In this document: in pieces, positions 19,710-30,633 of the stretch
How the letters are laid out: each line of letters starts with the position of its first letter
Numbering within the stretch: the first letter of the stretch is position 1
Assembly: GCA_001970955.1 (NCBI GenBank)
Contig: MPUH01000512.1
Location: 1 to 48,878 of the forward strand
Reading direction: 5' to 3'
DNA: 48,878 nucleotides
Source: Stentor coeruleus
Lineage: Eukaryota > Ciliophora > Heterotrichea > Heterotrichida > Stentoridae
Translations under genes and position numbers: made by a program
The notes under the pieces: model-generated
The model's database searches: none
Seen by the model: only the letters and a program-made list of their open reading frames with translations
What the model was told of the DNA's origin: nothing

Positions 19710-21050
19710 CTAAAATCCCATCTCCGAAGCAACTTCTTCAACCCGATTATGCAATTCCACAACTTTCCCAACACCCACAACTCTGTTATTAAGTACCAGA
19801 GAAAACTTACTAAGAATATCCCATCCTTTACTTGCATTTTCAGCACAAATCGAATTATTGATATGAATAACAACCATAGCTCTCTGATCTGATCTAATAG
19901 TCTCCATTTTATTCTTAGCTTTAGTTTCCCAATCAGTCACTGATATAATATCAGTAATAGTACAATCTTCAACAGCACTGTGGAAGTAAATTTGACATGA
20001 AAAGCCTGGATTTATAACGTTTTGATCCAGGTTAAAAACATTCACTTCAGCTCTAAATACTCTACTAACAACACTTAGTTCTTGCATTTCACAGACTAAT
20101 AAACCTGAACTAGGTCCGTTTATATGGTTTTTAAATGTCAATTTGATTATATCACTTGTTGTAGCTTTTTCTATATCCCCACCATTGATATCAGTAATTT
20201 TAAGAATTTCTACTCTATCTTTTGATGGCAAAAGGGAAATTTTAGAATTTATTGTCAAAGTTCCTGATAAAACTTTACCTAAATATCCTTGGGCTTGATC
20301 TGCAGACAAAGGTAGAATCGGCATTTTGACCCCTTTTTCTAGCTTTTTATGTGGAGTTTCCAAAGTGTCAAGGACCTGAGAAAGAGTTTTCCCATTGTAC
20401 CAAGGGGCAATATCTTTTGTAACCCTTTGCGAAATATTAACACTAGCTCCAACAGGGACACAAAGTGTATCAATGACCCCATACTTATCTAAGACCTTAC
20501 GGATTTCAATAACCGCAGCATTATATGCATCATGATCCCAGTTTATCTGTTCAACATGAGTTATAGCTATTATCAGCCTACCAAGTACATAATTCTTAAG
20601 TAAAACAGCGACTTCTTTTAAGTATTGTTCTCTTATCCCTACAACACTTACAGATAAAATACTATAATCTGTTATAGATATCGGAAGAACTTGTTCATAT
20701 AAACTTCCTGCTGTGTCAAAGAATACATACCTTCTAAATTTACTATCTTTACACAGTATACGACAATTAGCCAACTGAGTACAAGGAGGATTTCCACTTA
20801 AAACATTAGAGATTGTGGTTTTTCCTGAACCATCAGCTCCAACAATTGATATTGACACACAATCTTTAGCATGCTGGGTTTTTTTCTCTTCCTTTTTAAA
20901 GTTCTTTTTCTTATGCTTCTGGTTTTTGTTAAAGGGTTTCTTTTTATCCTCAGCCTTTTCTGGAGCTTTTGCTGCGAAATCTATAGTACCTGAAGGGACA
21001 AAGTCAACAGCATCCACATTCCACATTGTCGGCTTGCTTTCAGATTCCAT
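19710..21050 (-). CDS. eRF3-like translational GTPase, degenerate G domain, with PAM2-like motif
   Basis: 446 residues, ATG to TAG. Residues 9-19 (MWNVDAVDFVP) match the PAM2 motif that binds poly(A)-binding protein, as found in eRF3. A Lys-rich linker follows. The G domain has a P-loop GADGSGKTT (71-79) and DTAG (112-115), but only about 30 residues separate them, so most of switch I is missing. The guanine-specificity motif NKxD is replaced by THVE (164-167). Domains II and III are present, with LGKVLSGTLTINSKISLLPSKDRVEIL and the closing FSLVLNNRVVGVGKVVELH typical of eRF3/HBS1/EF1A. It is probably a release-factor paralogue with weak or no GTPase activity, or a very divergent eRF3. It lies 28 nt downstream of ATP synthase beta on the same strand. 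Confidence 0.83.
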   Translation of the reverse strand: MESESKPTMWNVDAVDFVPSGTIDFAAKAPEKAEDKKKPFNKNQKHKKKNFKKEEKKTQHAKDCVSISIVGADGSGKTTISNVLSGNPPCTQLANCRILCKDSKFRRYVFFDTAGSLYEQVLPISITDYSILSVSVVGIREQYLKEVAVLLKNYVLGRLIIAITHVEQINWDHDAYNAAVIEIRKVLDKYGVIDTLCVPVGASVNISQRVTKDIAPWYNGKTLSQVLDTLETPHKKLEKGVKMPILPLSADQAQGYLGKVLSGTLTINSKISLLPSKDRVEILKITDINGGDIEKATTSDIIKLTFKNHINGPSSGLLVCEMQELSVVSRVFRAEVNVFNLDQNVINPGFSCQIYFHSAVEDCTITDIISVTDWETKAKNKMETIRSDQRAMVVIHINNSICAENASKGWDILSKFSLVLNNRVVGVGKVVELHNRVEEVASEMGF

Positions 21051-21078
21051 TTACAATTCGCTAAACTAACCTATTAAC

Positions 21079-22575
<1,497 letters not shown>

Positions 22576-22655
22576 TTATTTTATTTAATATGTTCTTTTA
22601 TTATAGTTATTTAGAAGTATGTGAAAAAGATTGGATTTTGGTTAAGATTATAAAT
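22576..22655. promoter_or_regulatory. 80-nt divergent promoter candidate
   Basis: The only DNA between the ATP synthase beta start and the ATG of the divergent gene, so it must carry both promoters. It is AT-rich, with no motif that I recognise. Confidence 0.45.
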
Positions 22656-23519
22656 ATGAACACTTTACTTCCAATTGTGTCAAGAGTTTGTAATAATAAG
22701 AACAAACGCCTTGAGTCTGATAAGATCAAATTGGTTGTTTCAAGAGTTAGGACAATGCAAAAAAGGTCCTCGCCTTGTGGGTGTTCATACAATTTAAATG
22801 CTAATATAAAAGATTTAGACTTTGCCCTTGAACAAAGTAAACGCCGTGAGCAAGATTTTGATACGTATATTTCAAGAGAAATGAAGAAACTTAATTGTAT
22901 GAAGTCTAGATCATGTAAAAAAAGAAAACCTAAATATGATGAGCAGATAATACAAGAAAACATAGAATTTATTGAAAACCCTGAAGATGAGCTTTCTATA
23001 ATACCTGAAAGTACATACAAAGAGTTAAATAATGAAGTAATTTCTGAAAGAATGGCCAAAACAATGCAAAAAATAAGAGTTAGGACTAGTTCTCCTATAC
23101 TTACTAGAAGATCTAAAGTTTCTCAAGAGTTTTTGACACGGCTTTCAACACCAGCCACAAACTATTTTAGTATGACACTTAATGCTAGGCCTGAAGTATT
23201 CCAAGAAACCCTTAAAGCTGATAAACTTATGAATGATTGTCAGAAACTTAATGATGATATGAAAAAAATACGCAATTTTAGAACTGCTGAAGAAAAAGGA
23301 AATAATCAGGAAAAAGCTATGATTAAAGAGATTATTACGGGGAAAAAAGCACAAGTTAAAGATACAAATAATGATAATTATAAAGAGGATCAACTGACGC
23401 TAGATTTGAAAATGGCTAAAAATCTTATGCGAGGGAAGAAGATTTGGAAATTAAATCATGTGTCGTTTATTGCAAATGTTGATAGAATGATCAATTTTGT
23501 ACCACAAACTAAAAAATAA
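22656..23519 (+). CDS. Hypothetical basic protein, 287 aa
   Basis: ATG at 22656 to TAA at 23517-23519. The frame is open further upstream, into the ATP synthase beta coding sequence, so the first ATG outside that gene is chosen; it is preceded by AT-rich DNA. The protein is basic and charged, mostly helical, with a Cys pair (SPCGCSYN) near residue 40 and a KSRSCKKRKPK patch near residue 85. It has no membrane segment and no recognised domain. The divergent pairing with a highly expressed mitochondrial gene says nothing certain about function. Confidence 0.75.
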   Translation: MNTLLPIVSRVCNNKNKRLESDKIKLVVSRVRTMQKRSSPCGCSYNLNANIKDLDFALEQSKRREQDFDTYISREMKKLNCMKSRSCKKRKPKYDEQIIQENIEFIENPEDELSIIPESTYKELNNEVISERMAKTMQKIRVRTSSPILTRRSKVSQEFLTRLSTPATNYFSMTLNARPEVFQETLKADKLMNDCQKLNDDMKKIRNFRTAEEKGNNQEKAMIKEIITGKKAQVKDTNNDNYKEDQLTLDLKMAKNLMRGKKIWKLNHVSFIANVDRMINFVPQTKK

Positions 23520-24249
23520 TGATTATAATAATTTTATTTAAAGGATTGTGATTTTAGTAGAGGATGGGGTTTATTTTTATGATAGATGCTGCTATAGTGA
23601 TAATTTTTTTTTTAGTAAATTAATATTGCTTATTTTTATTAGTTTTTATTATGATAAGATAGATTTTTAGTTTTTATTAGAAGGGTTATTGATTATTGTT
23701 TAGTTATATAAAGGATAAACATATGTTTATGGTTATTTTCTCTAATACTTATATAATAGTTTTATTATAAAAATAATTTGTGAGATTTTGGCAGATTATT
23801 GAAAAATGGAATACTGATATATGAAAATCATTTATATCAAACCTATATATTGAGGTATTCCTCTTTATGTTTGTATATGAAAATCATTTATATCAAACCT
23901 ATATATTGAACATTCCTTCTTGAAATTGTATCAAGAAAAGATTATTATTATCCAGACTATTCAGTATTGGATTAACAGTTTTATACCTTAAGTTAGTTAG
24001 TCAGAAAATATATCGTTCACAGTCGTGAACTCTGTATTAATTAATTTTCAGATGTTTTCTCTTATTATCAATGTTTTCTACGAAGTTTTTTATGATGCTG
24101 TCTATCTTTCTTTTAATTTTATTGCTCTTTTCTCTTATACATTTTTCAAACTTTTTTATACCTTAAGTTAATAATTAAATTTGCATATAAATTTTGCTTA
24201 AAGTTTATTTTTATATAGGATCATATGCTAAAAAAAGTTAGATTTTGAG
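23520..24249. other. Intergenic between convergent genes; contains repeat
   Basis: AT-rich, holding the direct repeat at 23818-23909. No coding frame was found. Confidence 0.6.
23818..23909. repeat. 36-nt direct repeat, period 56 nt
   Basis: An identical 36-nt block occurs at 23818-23853 and 23874-23909, beginning tatatgaaaatcattt and ending atatattga. The spacers after each copy share only short matches (attcct). Perfect identity suggests a recent duplication. Confidence 0.9.
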
Positions 24250-25770
24250 CTAATTAAGGACTAAAAAAGAGAGAAATCCTATCCATTCTACTATCATAAA
24301 AAGTAAAGTGAGGATAAAGAAAAATATAGTAAACTTTTTTGATGCTATAAAATTGTCATATGGGCATTTCTGGGGAACTAAAGTCAAGCTTGCAAGAGCG
24401 AATGAGTTGATAAATAAAACATTCATTGTAACGACAAAATTGCCTGTTATAGAGAGAAAATAGCCTAAATCATAGAAATACAAAGGAATAAACGTAGAGA
24501 CTATTATCACTATAATTCTGATTTTGAATATGAATTTCTTATCTACATCGAACTCTTTTAAATCTGCATATGTTACTGATACTATATTATCAGTTACATT
24601 AGAAACTGATAAGAAAATCTGTGATAAAACATCTATTGCAGGACAAATACTAATAACCGCATCTATTATATAAGCCCACCAATCTCTATCACTAGGGTTT
24701 TTACCATTAGAATAATATTTCCAATTCAAAGTTATCTGTTGTTGGACATCGTTTAATGTTAAACACATGGTTATACCAAGGGCAACACTTAATATAAACC
24801 CTAAAGTTAATACAATAAGAATCATGGGAATAGCGTTTTTTTCTTTGTTTTTTAGGGGTTGGATCATTTCTGGGATTAAAATATGGTAACCAATTGTCAA
24901 AAACATAATAGAAGAAGTTACACCTATGCCATATAACTCAAAAGATGTAGATGACACAGATAATTCTTCATCAGAATCTAGTTCTTCATTTTTTGAATAT
25001 GAATATATAGCAGTTATAATCATAGTAAGAATCACAGTTATTCTTAATAAACAACATGTTATAATCAGATACTTATGCTCAGTGAAATGGAAAAACAAAG
25101 ATAATACTATTGAGATAAAAAACAATACAAATACGTAAAACATGTATTTATACCTGCACGAATCATAAAAACTAGGCTCTAAATAAATATCGCATGTATC
25201 TAAAGGTCCTATAGGGATTAAAGATACTAATGATGAAGCAAAACCCGTTGTACAACCCATAAGATATGCTAAAATAATGCATATTATTAAAAAAATCATT
25301 ACCTTTTCTAATGCTTTTCCTAGTAAAATCTTACTCATTATAGCAAAGTCGTATTTATAATTCAAAGGATTTTTGATATTCTCAGGGATAAGCTGAACAT
25401 TATCACCCTCTTCATTATCTTTGAATATATATCTTGATTCAGGATAATTTGAAAAAAGTTCTTTAATTGGCACAGGGCGAATTGTATAACCTTGATTTGA
25501 GTAACCATGAAGGATTCTCATTCGACTTATGATTTGTATAACCATGATTGCTAAAATGCATAAGATTATGAAAATGAATATTGATATACCTAAAGCAAAG
25601 GCCCAACCTGATTGATTAAATCCCCAAGGTACACCAAAGATTGATCCAACAATACAGCAATTTAAGGTTACAAGGATTGCTACAGGTAATGAGTAAGTTT
25701 CTGGAATCTCGTTTGCAATTTTTTCTATATAAGCCTCATTAGAAGAATCTCCTGATATTGGATCACTCAT
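24250..25770 (-). CDS. Amino-acid transporter, AAAP/SLC32-36-38 type
   Basis: 506 residues, ATG to TAG, with about 11 membrane helices. The first helix pair (LPVAILVTLNCCIVGSIFGVPWGFNQSGW) has the Gly/Pro-rich unwound segment typical of the AAAP family of amino-acid/proton or sodium symporters. A long loop between helices 2 and 3 is charged. Later helices include YLMGCTTGFASSLVSLI and MFLTIGYHILIPEMIQPLKNKE, the latter a common AAAP feature (a YHxxIPEM-like motif before a charged loop). It probably moves neutral amino acids across the plasma or vacuolar membrane. The substrate cannot be read from sequence. The 150 nt upstream hold a three-copy degenerate repeat. Confidence 0.82.
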   Translation of the reverse strand: MSDPISGDSSNEAYIEKIANEIPETYSLPVAILVTLNCCIVGSIFGVPWGFNQSGWAFALGISIFIFIILCILAIMVIQIISRMRILHGYSNQGYTIRPVPIKELFSNYPESRYIFKDNEEGDNVQLIPENIKNPLNYKYDFAIMSKILLGKALEKVMIFLIICIILAYLMGCTTGFASSLVSLIPIGPLDTCDIYLEPSFYDSCRYKYMFYVFVLFFISIVLSLFFHFTEHKYLIITCCLLRITVILTMIITAIYSYSKNEELDSDEELSVSSTSFELYGIGVTSSIMFLTIGYHILIPEMIQPLKNKEKNAIPMILIVLTLGFILSVALGITMCLTLNDVQQQITLNWKYYSNGKNPSDRDWWAYIIDAVISICPAIDVLSQIFLSVSNVTDNIVSVTYADLKEFDVDKKFIFKIRIIVIIVSTFIPLYFYDLGYFLSITGNFVVTMNVLFINSFALASLTLVPQKCPYDNFIASKKFTIFFFILTLLFMIVEWIGFLSFLVLN

Positions 25771-25783
25771 TTTTTATATTAGT

Positions 25784-25920
25784 TTTTGATTAATTACTAA
25801 GTTTAATTATAAGTTTTAATAAGATTTTGATTAAATATTCAAGATTAAGTGAAGAGTGAGTTTTTAGTAAGGTTTTGGTTAAGTATTATAGTTTAATTTA
25901 AGAGTGAGTTTTTATAAGAA
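25784..25920. repeat. Three-copy degenerate repeat upstream of transporter
   Basis: Units at 25784-25824, 25825-25872 and 25873-25920 share ttttgattaa, a following aagttTaatt-like block and gtgagttttta. It sits directly upstream of the minus-strand transporter start, so it may lie in its promoter. Confidence 0.65.
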
Positions 25921-25956
25921 ATGATTTAATATTGAAGTTGATGATAAAATTAGGAT

Positions 25957-25995
25957 TAAAAGTTAAAAGATAAAAGATAAAAGATAAAGATAAAG
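25957..25995. repeat. Simple repeat (aaaagat)n
   Basis: About five units of aaaagat, two of them shortened to aaagat, just 3' of the TAG-interrupted frame on the minus strand. Confidence 0.8.
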
Positions 25996-26006
25996 TAGAG
26001 AAGTAG

Positions 26007-26372
26007 TTAAGTTAGCGGGGTTTTAACCTCTTCTGGTTCAGGTTTGAGAGTCCTGCTACCCCTTTTTTTAAGCTAATTCGGGATGGTGTGCCACTTGTCG
26101 TCTTTAATAATGTGCTTGTTGACTTTTCCTAGTAATTCTTTTAGAGTTTCTTTTTTGAGAGTGAGTATAACTAAGGCAAGTCTTGCGTTTATTTTTGTTT
26201 TTCCTTGTGAAACCTAGTTTTTTAAGGCATGTCTTGAAGTTCTTGTGTTGTTTGTATCATATTGAGCATTTAGTTCTTGCTGTAATCGGGGCTTTTTCAG
26301 GTTTATTGCAGTGGATGAAGGCGATTGTTTGTAAGTAAAATTTCCAGCCTTCTTTGAGGAATCATCCCCCAT
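26007..26372 (-). pseudogene. Unrecognised frame of 122 codons interrupted by two TAG codons
   Basis: From an ATG at 26372-26370 the frame runs 52 codons to a TAG (26216-26214), continues 46 codons to a second TAG (26075-26073), and then 21 more to a TAA (26009-26007). All three parts look coding. The DNA is visibly richer in G+C than the surrounding spacer, with mixed codons such as CCC, CGA, GGG and TGG. The peptides are balanced: MGDSSKKAGNFTYKQSPSS at the start, LALVILTLKKETLKELLG in the middle, a Lys/Glu/Pro tail. The frame also stays open for about 28 codons before the ATG. No 15-16 nt intron removes either TAG, as no GT lies at the right distance. Elsewhere in this window TAG ends genes. 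So this is either a young pseudogene (CAG to TAG twice), a readthrough gene, or a foreign piece in another code. No family recognised. Confidence 0.6.
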
Positions 26373-27335
26373 GTTGATTGCTTCATTAGGATTAAAGAGA
26401 GAAAATAATTTATTCTGTGTAAATTTGAAAATAATTGGATACTTAAAGATAAGATTTTATGATATGTCTTACGTCTTATGCTATTATATTAGAATTTGTA
26501 AATATTAATTGATTGATAATAATTTTATATTAACGATAAGCTTAGGAAACACTTAAGTTTCGGAAAACTATCTCCAAAAAAACTAAACAAATTATTCTGA
26601 GAAAATAGCAAATATATAAATATTAGGATAATGAATATTAAATTTTTGTAAATCTCTTATCGCAGATATGTAAAAGGAACTCTCATATAAATTATTTTTT
26701 AAAGCATTCTTTTAATTTATAGCATAACTTCACTTGTATTTAATCTTAAAATTGCAACTGTAATGTTAATATATTATAATTTTATCTAAACCTACTCTAA
26801 GTTCTATTAGATTTTTTTATACTACTTTACATATCTCAGTTAAACTCTCATAAAAATATCAAATAGCCCGCCACCTTCTTAAACTATCTCCAAAATATCT
26901 TTTCCAGTTTTTTTTAAGTATCAATCTTTCATTTAAGTAGTTCGAGCATTCTCCCATCTTCTTAACCTAAAAATTAACTCAAAAAAATGTTCCCTATATC
27001 TTATAGTATAAAAAATTCTATAAACAAAAAACAGTCAAACCATAAAACCCCTATCCTCTTATCAAATCATACTATAAAAACCTAAAAAATTATCCAAAGC
27101 CATCAAATCCAAACCGAAAATCCTTTCTTAAAAAAAAAAATCAGCAAACACCTCTGCTAATCCTTTTACCAAAACTGATATCTCTACTTTTATCCTATAT
27201 CTAAATCTTTTCATGCATTTATTTCTAGCATCCAACTAGCATCTTAGAATTTTAAAAACCCTTCCAAAGCCTATTATTCCTTCTATAATTCTCATAAACA
27301 TCCTTTTTCCATAAATTTTATATAAAAATAATAAA
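26373..27335. other. Intergenic, no gene seen
   Basis: 26373-26457 continues the open frame of the TAG-interrupted gene without an ATG. From about 26820 to 27335 the + strand is C-rich, the 5' flank of the RING E3 gene. Nothing else was recognised. Confidence 0.55.
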
Positions 27336-28787
27336 ATGGACAGGAGACGAATGCGAGTAACTTTAGTTGTAGTTTGTGCATTGTCTATATTCATGATATC
27401 AAAGCAAAGCCCAAAAATAAATAAAAACAATATAGTTGATGTGAAACCTAATCTTGAAGACCAATTCGAAAAAGAAAAAGAATTTTTTGATGGTATTTGG
27501 AAACTTAACAATAGTAATACAGAATATTACCTATCTTTAGGATGGTTTTATTATGATAATTCATCAAACTTCTTATCCTTAACAATGTTTCAAGGCAACT
27601 GGAAAAGTGATCCTTATTGGTATATTTCAGCAGGAAATTTAGACTATAATTCAACAGAACATATACTTACCGCTAAAATTGTGTATAAATTAGAAAATGG
27701 GTCTGGGAAGAATTTTAATGGAACTTTATATGCTAAGGTTTTAAATAATGACTCAACAGAACTAGAAGGAATAGTTATTTGTGATGGGAAAAGTGTGATT
27801 TTTAAGGCTCATGCAAAGAATAAACAAAAAGAAATGTTTACCAGGCTATATTATGCGTTTATGATTTCAGTTGGATATTTGATTATTATCGCTGCATTGG
27901 CTAAACATTTTCAAGTTATTTATGAGAATTCAGCCCAAGCTGAAAAAACCTCACTTTTTTCTCTTGGGCTAATGGAAGTGTGTGAACTAGGATTCGCTCT
28001 TTGGCAACTAGAAAAATCATTTGAAGGGCATTTAGATTCAGGTATCGACTACATCCTCATATCATCCTTTTGGTCCTTCTCAGCTTTCATGTTAATCCAC
28101 AGCAAACTTCTGCCAATTGTATTCCGAGCTCAAAATTCCAACATATCATCATTTGGATTTTACGTCAGCTCACGTATGACAGCTAATTACCAATCACGTT
28201 TTTTCCTTCTTTGCATTATTTACATTATAATCCTTAAACTCCTCAAGAATTTCTATTATTTGACAATGCCTATAGTTCATATGATTTTTATCCCTCAAAT
28301 TATTACTAATAGTTTATACGGATATAAAGATAGTATATCTTTTCGTAATGCAGGTTCTATTCTTTTATGTAAACTTATTATAGCTCTTTACCTTTTTGGA
28401 TGTCCATCGAATTTTATGCGTTATGAGCCGAATTATTTATTATGTACAAATTTGATTATTATATGTTTAGGTCAGATATTAGTGTTGAAATATCAGCAAT
28501 TTAAACCTAGGTTTTTAGTTCCTCGTAAATATAGGCCTATGAGTTATGATTATTTTCGAGATGAGTCAGAAGAGTCAAATTTAAGTCGTGATAATGATAA
28601 TACGTGTATTATTTGTATGACACCATTAAATATACCTATTGTTCATAATGAACCCATTGTTAATAGGTCAAAAACCATGCATACACCTTGCTCGCATAGG
28701 TTTCATCAGGATTGTCTAGTTCAGTGGATAGAAATTAAACTTGAATGCCCTACTTGCCGCTCTCGCTTGCCGGTCTTTGAAGGATAG
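27336..28787 (+). CDS. Membrane RING-H2 E3 ubiquitin ligase, Tul1/FLY-like
   Basis: 483 residues, ATG to TAG. An N-terminal signal or anchor helix (about 7-22) is followed by a lumenal domain of about 140 residues. A set of about six membrane helices lies between residues 170 and 390. A C-terminal RING-H2 finger spans about 422-478: CIICM, then TPCSHRFHQDCLVQW, then KLECPTCRSRLP, with all eight zinc ligands present. A signal helix, lumenal domain, multi-pass core and terminal RING with the Met/Lys-x-Glu-Cys-Pro-x-Cys form is the layout of Golgi/endosomal Tul1 and plant FLY1/FLY2. These ligases mark membrane proteins for degradation in the DSC-type complex. The location in the Golgi or endosome is inferred from the family. 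Confidence 0.83.
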   Translation: MDRRRMRVTLVVVCALSIFMISKQSPKINKNNIVDVKPNLEDQFEKEKEFFDGIWKLNNSNTEYYLSLGWFYYDNSSNFLSLTMFQGNWKSDPYWYISAGNLDYNSTEHILTAKIVYKLENGSGKNFNGTLYAKVLNNDSTELEGIVICDGKSVIFKAHAKNKQKEMFTRLYYAFMISVGYLIIIAALAKHFQVIYENSAQAEKTSLFSLGLMEVCELGFALWQLEKSFEGHLDSGIDYILISSFWSFSAFMLIHSKLLPIVFRAQNSNISSFGFYVSSRMTANYQSRFFLLCIIYIIILKLLKNFYYLTMPIVHMIFIPQIITNSLYGYKDSISFRNAGSILLCKLIIALYLFGCPSNFMRYEPNYLLCTNLIIICLGQILVLKYQQFKPRFLVPRKYRPMSYDYFRDESEESNLSRDNDNTCIICMTPLNIPIVHNEPIVNRSKTMHTPCSHRFHQDCLVQWIEIKLECPTCRSRLPVFEG

Positions 28788-30599
28788 TTTTATCTTAATC
28801 ATTAGATTTTTTAAGATAGTATATCATTTTTGTTTGAATAAAAAATTGTAATGGAATTGTAGGCTTAGAATAAAGTTTTCATTATAATAATTTTTAAAAT
28901 CTTATAATTCGAATGAGGCTTGTCTTAAAGATAGGATTAAAATATTTATCTTTTTGGTTTCATGTGAAATTATTTCAGAAATTCTGGTTTTTGTAGGAAT
29001 TTACTTTGAAATTATTATCTTTTTATTAATTTGATTGTATTAAAGATCTTTCAATCATTTTCTCATCTTTACAATAATTTATTTCGCCTATAAACTTCAG
29101 TCTATTTGCTGAATTATAATTTCCCATAATTCATTGCTAGTCAAAATATTTCAGCGATTTTTATAATTTTAAGATCTTTATTTTTTAATAAAAATAAGCA
29201 TATTCCCTCACATTCCATTTTCATATTTTCACTTGCTTCTTTCTCAAATACGCTAATATGCTTTTAATTATCACTAAAAGCAATAGAAAATTAAATTTTT
29301 TTTTTATATAAAGTTAGCATAAAGATGAAAACTTTTTTAAGTAAAATCTCAAGGTGCTTAACATTAATAAAGTTTAAATTTATGCTCGCTACAAATTTTT
29401 TTATAACGTCTAACAGAATTGTAAAGCTAATGCATCCAATAGTTATAGTAAATCATATATATCTATATATATAATGAATTTCATATAGTATATAAGCATT
29501 TTAAAAAATAATTTTATATTTTTTGCTACATATTATGCCAATAATAGTTATAGAATTTAGTTTAAGTTTTTTTAATGAAGCTACATTTCTGAAGATTAAT
29601 AATTCTAAGATCCGTTATTTTATTATAAACATTTTTTCTAAGTCATCTTATATGATAAAGTTTAAGTATGCTGAGAATAGATTTATACAAATGGAATGAC
29701 AATTTATATTAAGTGTTATGATTTGAATTGTTTTGATAAAGATTTTTGGAAAAGGTGGGGGAAATTTATTGGTGAGTCTATATGGTTTATTAATATAATT
29801 TCTGAATTTATGTTGAATAATAGTATATATATATAATGTATTTTTAGTTTATGTGATTACGAGGTTTGATAATTTTTTAGAATGCATAGATACTGATTAT
29901 GCTACGAATATTTATTTCAAAAAATGATGAAATTATTTCTACAAATATTTCCATGATATGGCTACATGATTATGAGTTAAAGATTTTCGACTGCTTCCAT
30001 ATTTTAAAGTAAACAATTTTTCTAGAATTTTTTTATCATATAAACTCCCACAAAGCTTAAACCCCAATCATAAGTATTTAATAAGAAAACACTTTATACA
30101 AAAAAAGTTTAAACTCTACATATACAATACACAAACAAAGTATTTTTCTTATTTTTATCCATTATCACTAAAAAAATATTTTAGTTTCCAATATCTTATA
30201 CACAACAATCTTCAAAAACCTTAGCATATAACCCATTTCATTAAAATCCTTTGAAGTATTTACAAATCAAATATTAAAACTCTGATTAACTAACAATCCT
30301 TTTATATGCATTTATATAAAATATACTAATAAACTAAAAATCTAATCTTTATTAACTAAAATCTCTATATCATTATAATCTTCAGTTTTTTTTTCCTTAT
30401 CCTTTCATCAGCCCTTCTCTGTAAAACCTCATCCTCAATCTTTTAAAAACCTTTTTAAATAAAACCCATCATAAAAATCATTCAGAATTTATTTGCTTAT
30501 CTTTGACTAGTTGATTTCAAAGTAAACCTAAATTGCTTATTTATTGTTCTTTTTGTTTTATCCAAAAATCTAAGATTTCATGTGACATATTTCTTCGCA
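28788..30599. other. Long intergenic region, no gene seen
   Basis: 1.8 kb of AT-rich DNA. It is T/G-rich to about 29040 and mixed to 30000, with AT dinucleotide runs near 29455-29475 and 29825-29840. From about 30040 to 30500 it is C-rich, the 5' flank of the next gene. No frame or RNA gene was recognised. Confidence 0.5.
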
Positions 30600-30607
30600 T
30601 GACGTCA
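30600..30607. promoter_or_regulatory. CRE-like palindrome TGACGTCA
   Basis: A perfect TGACGTCA, inside the longer palindrome ATGACGTCAT, lies 26 nt before the ATG of the perilipin-like gene. This is the binding site of CREB/ATF bZIP factors in other eukaryotes. A GC-containing palindrome is rare in such AT-rich flank DNA. Whether a bZIP factor uses it here is unknown. Confidence 0.4.
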
Positions 30608-30633
30608 TCTTGATTGAACGTCACTATAAAAAT

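Noticed and set aside
26015..26070. tRNA-like or Pol III unit (T-arm-like CAGG...CCTG, ACCCC end, run of seven T)
   Set aside because: No matching 5' acceptor strand, D arm or anticodon stem of proper size. The opposite strand is coding-like sequence of the TAG-interrupted frame, which explains the higher G+C.
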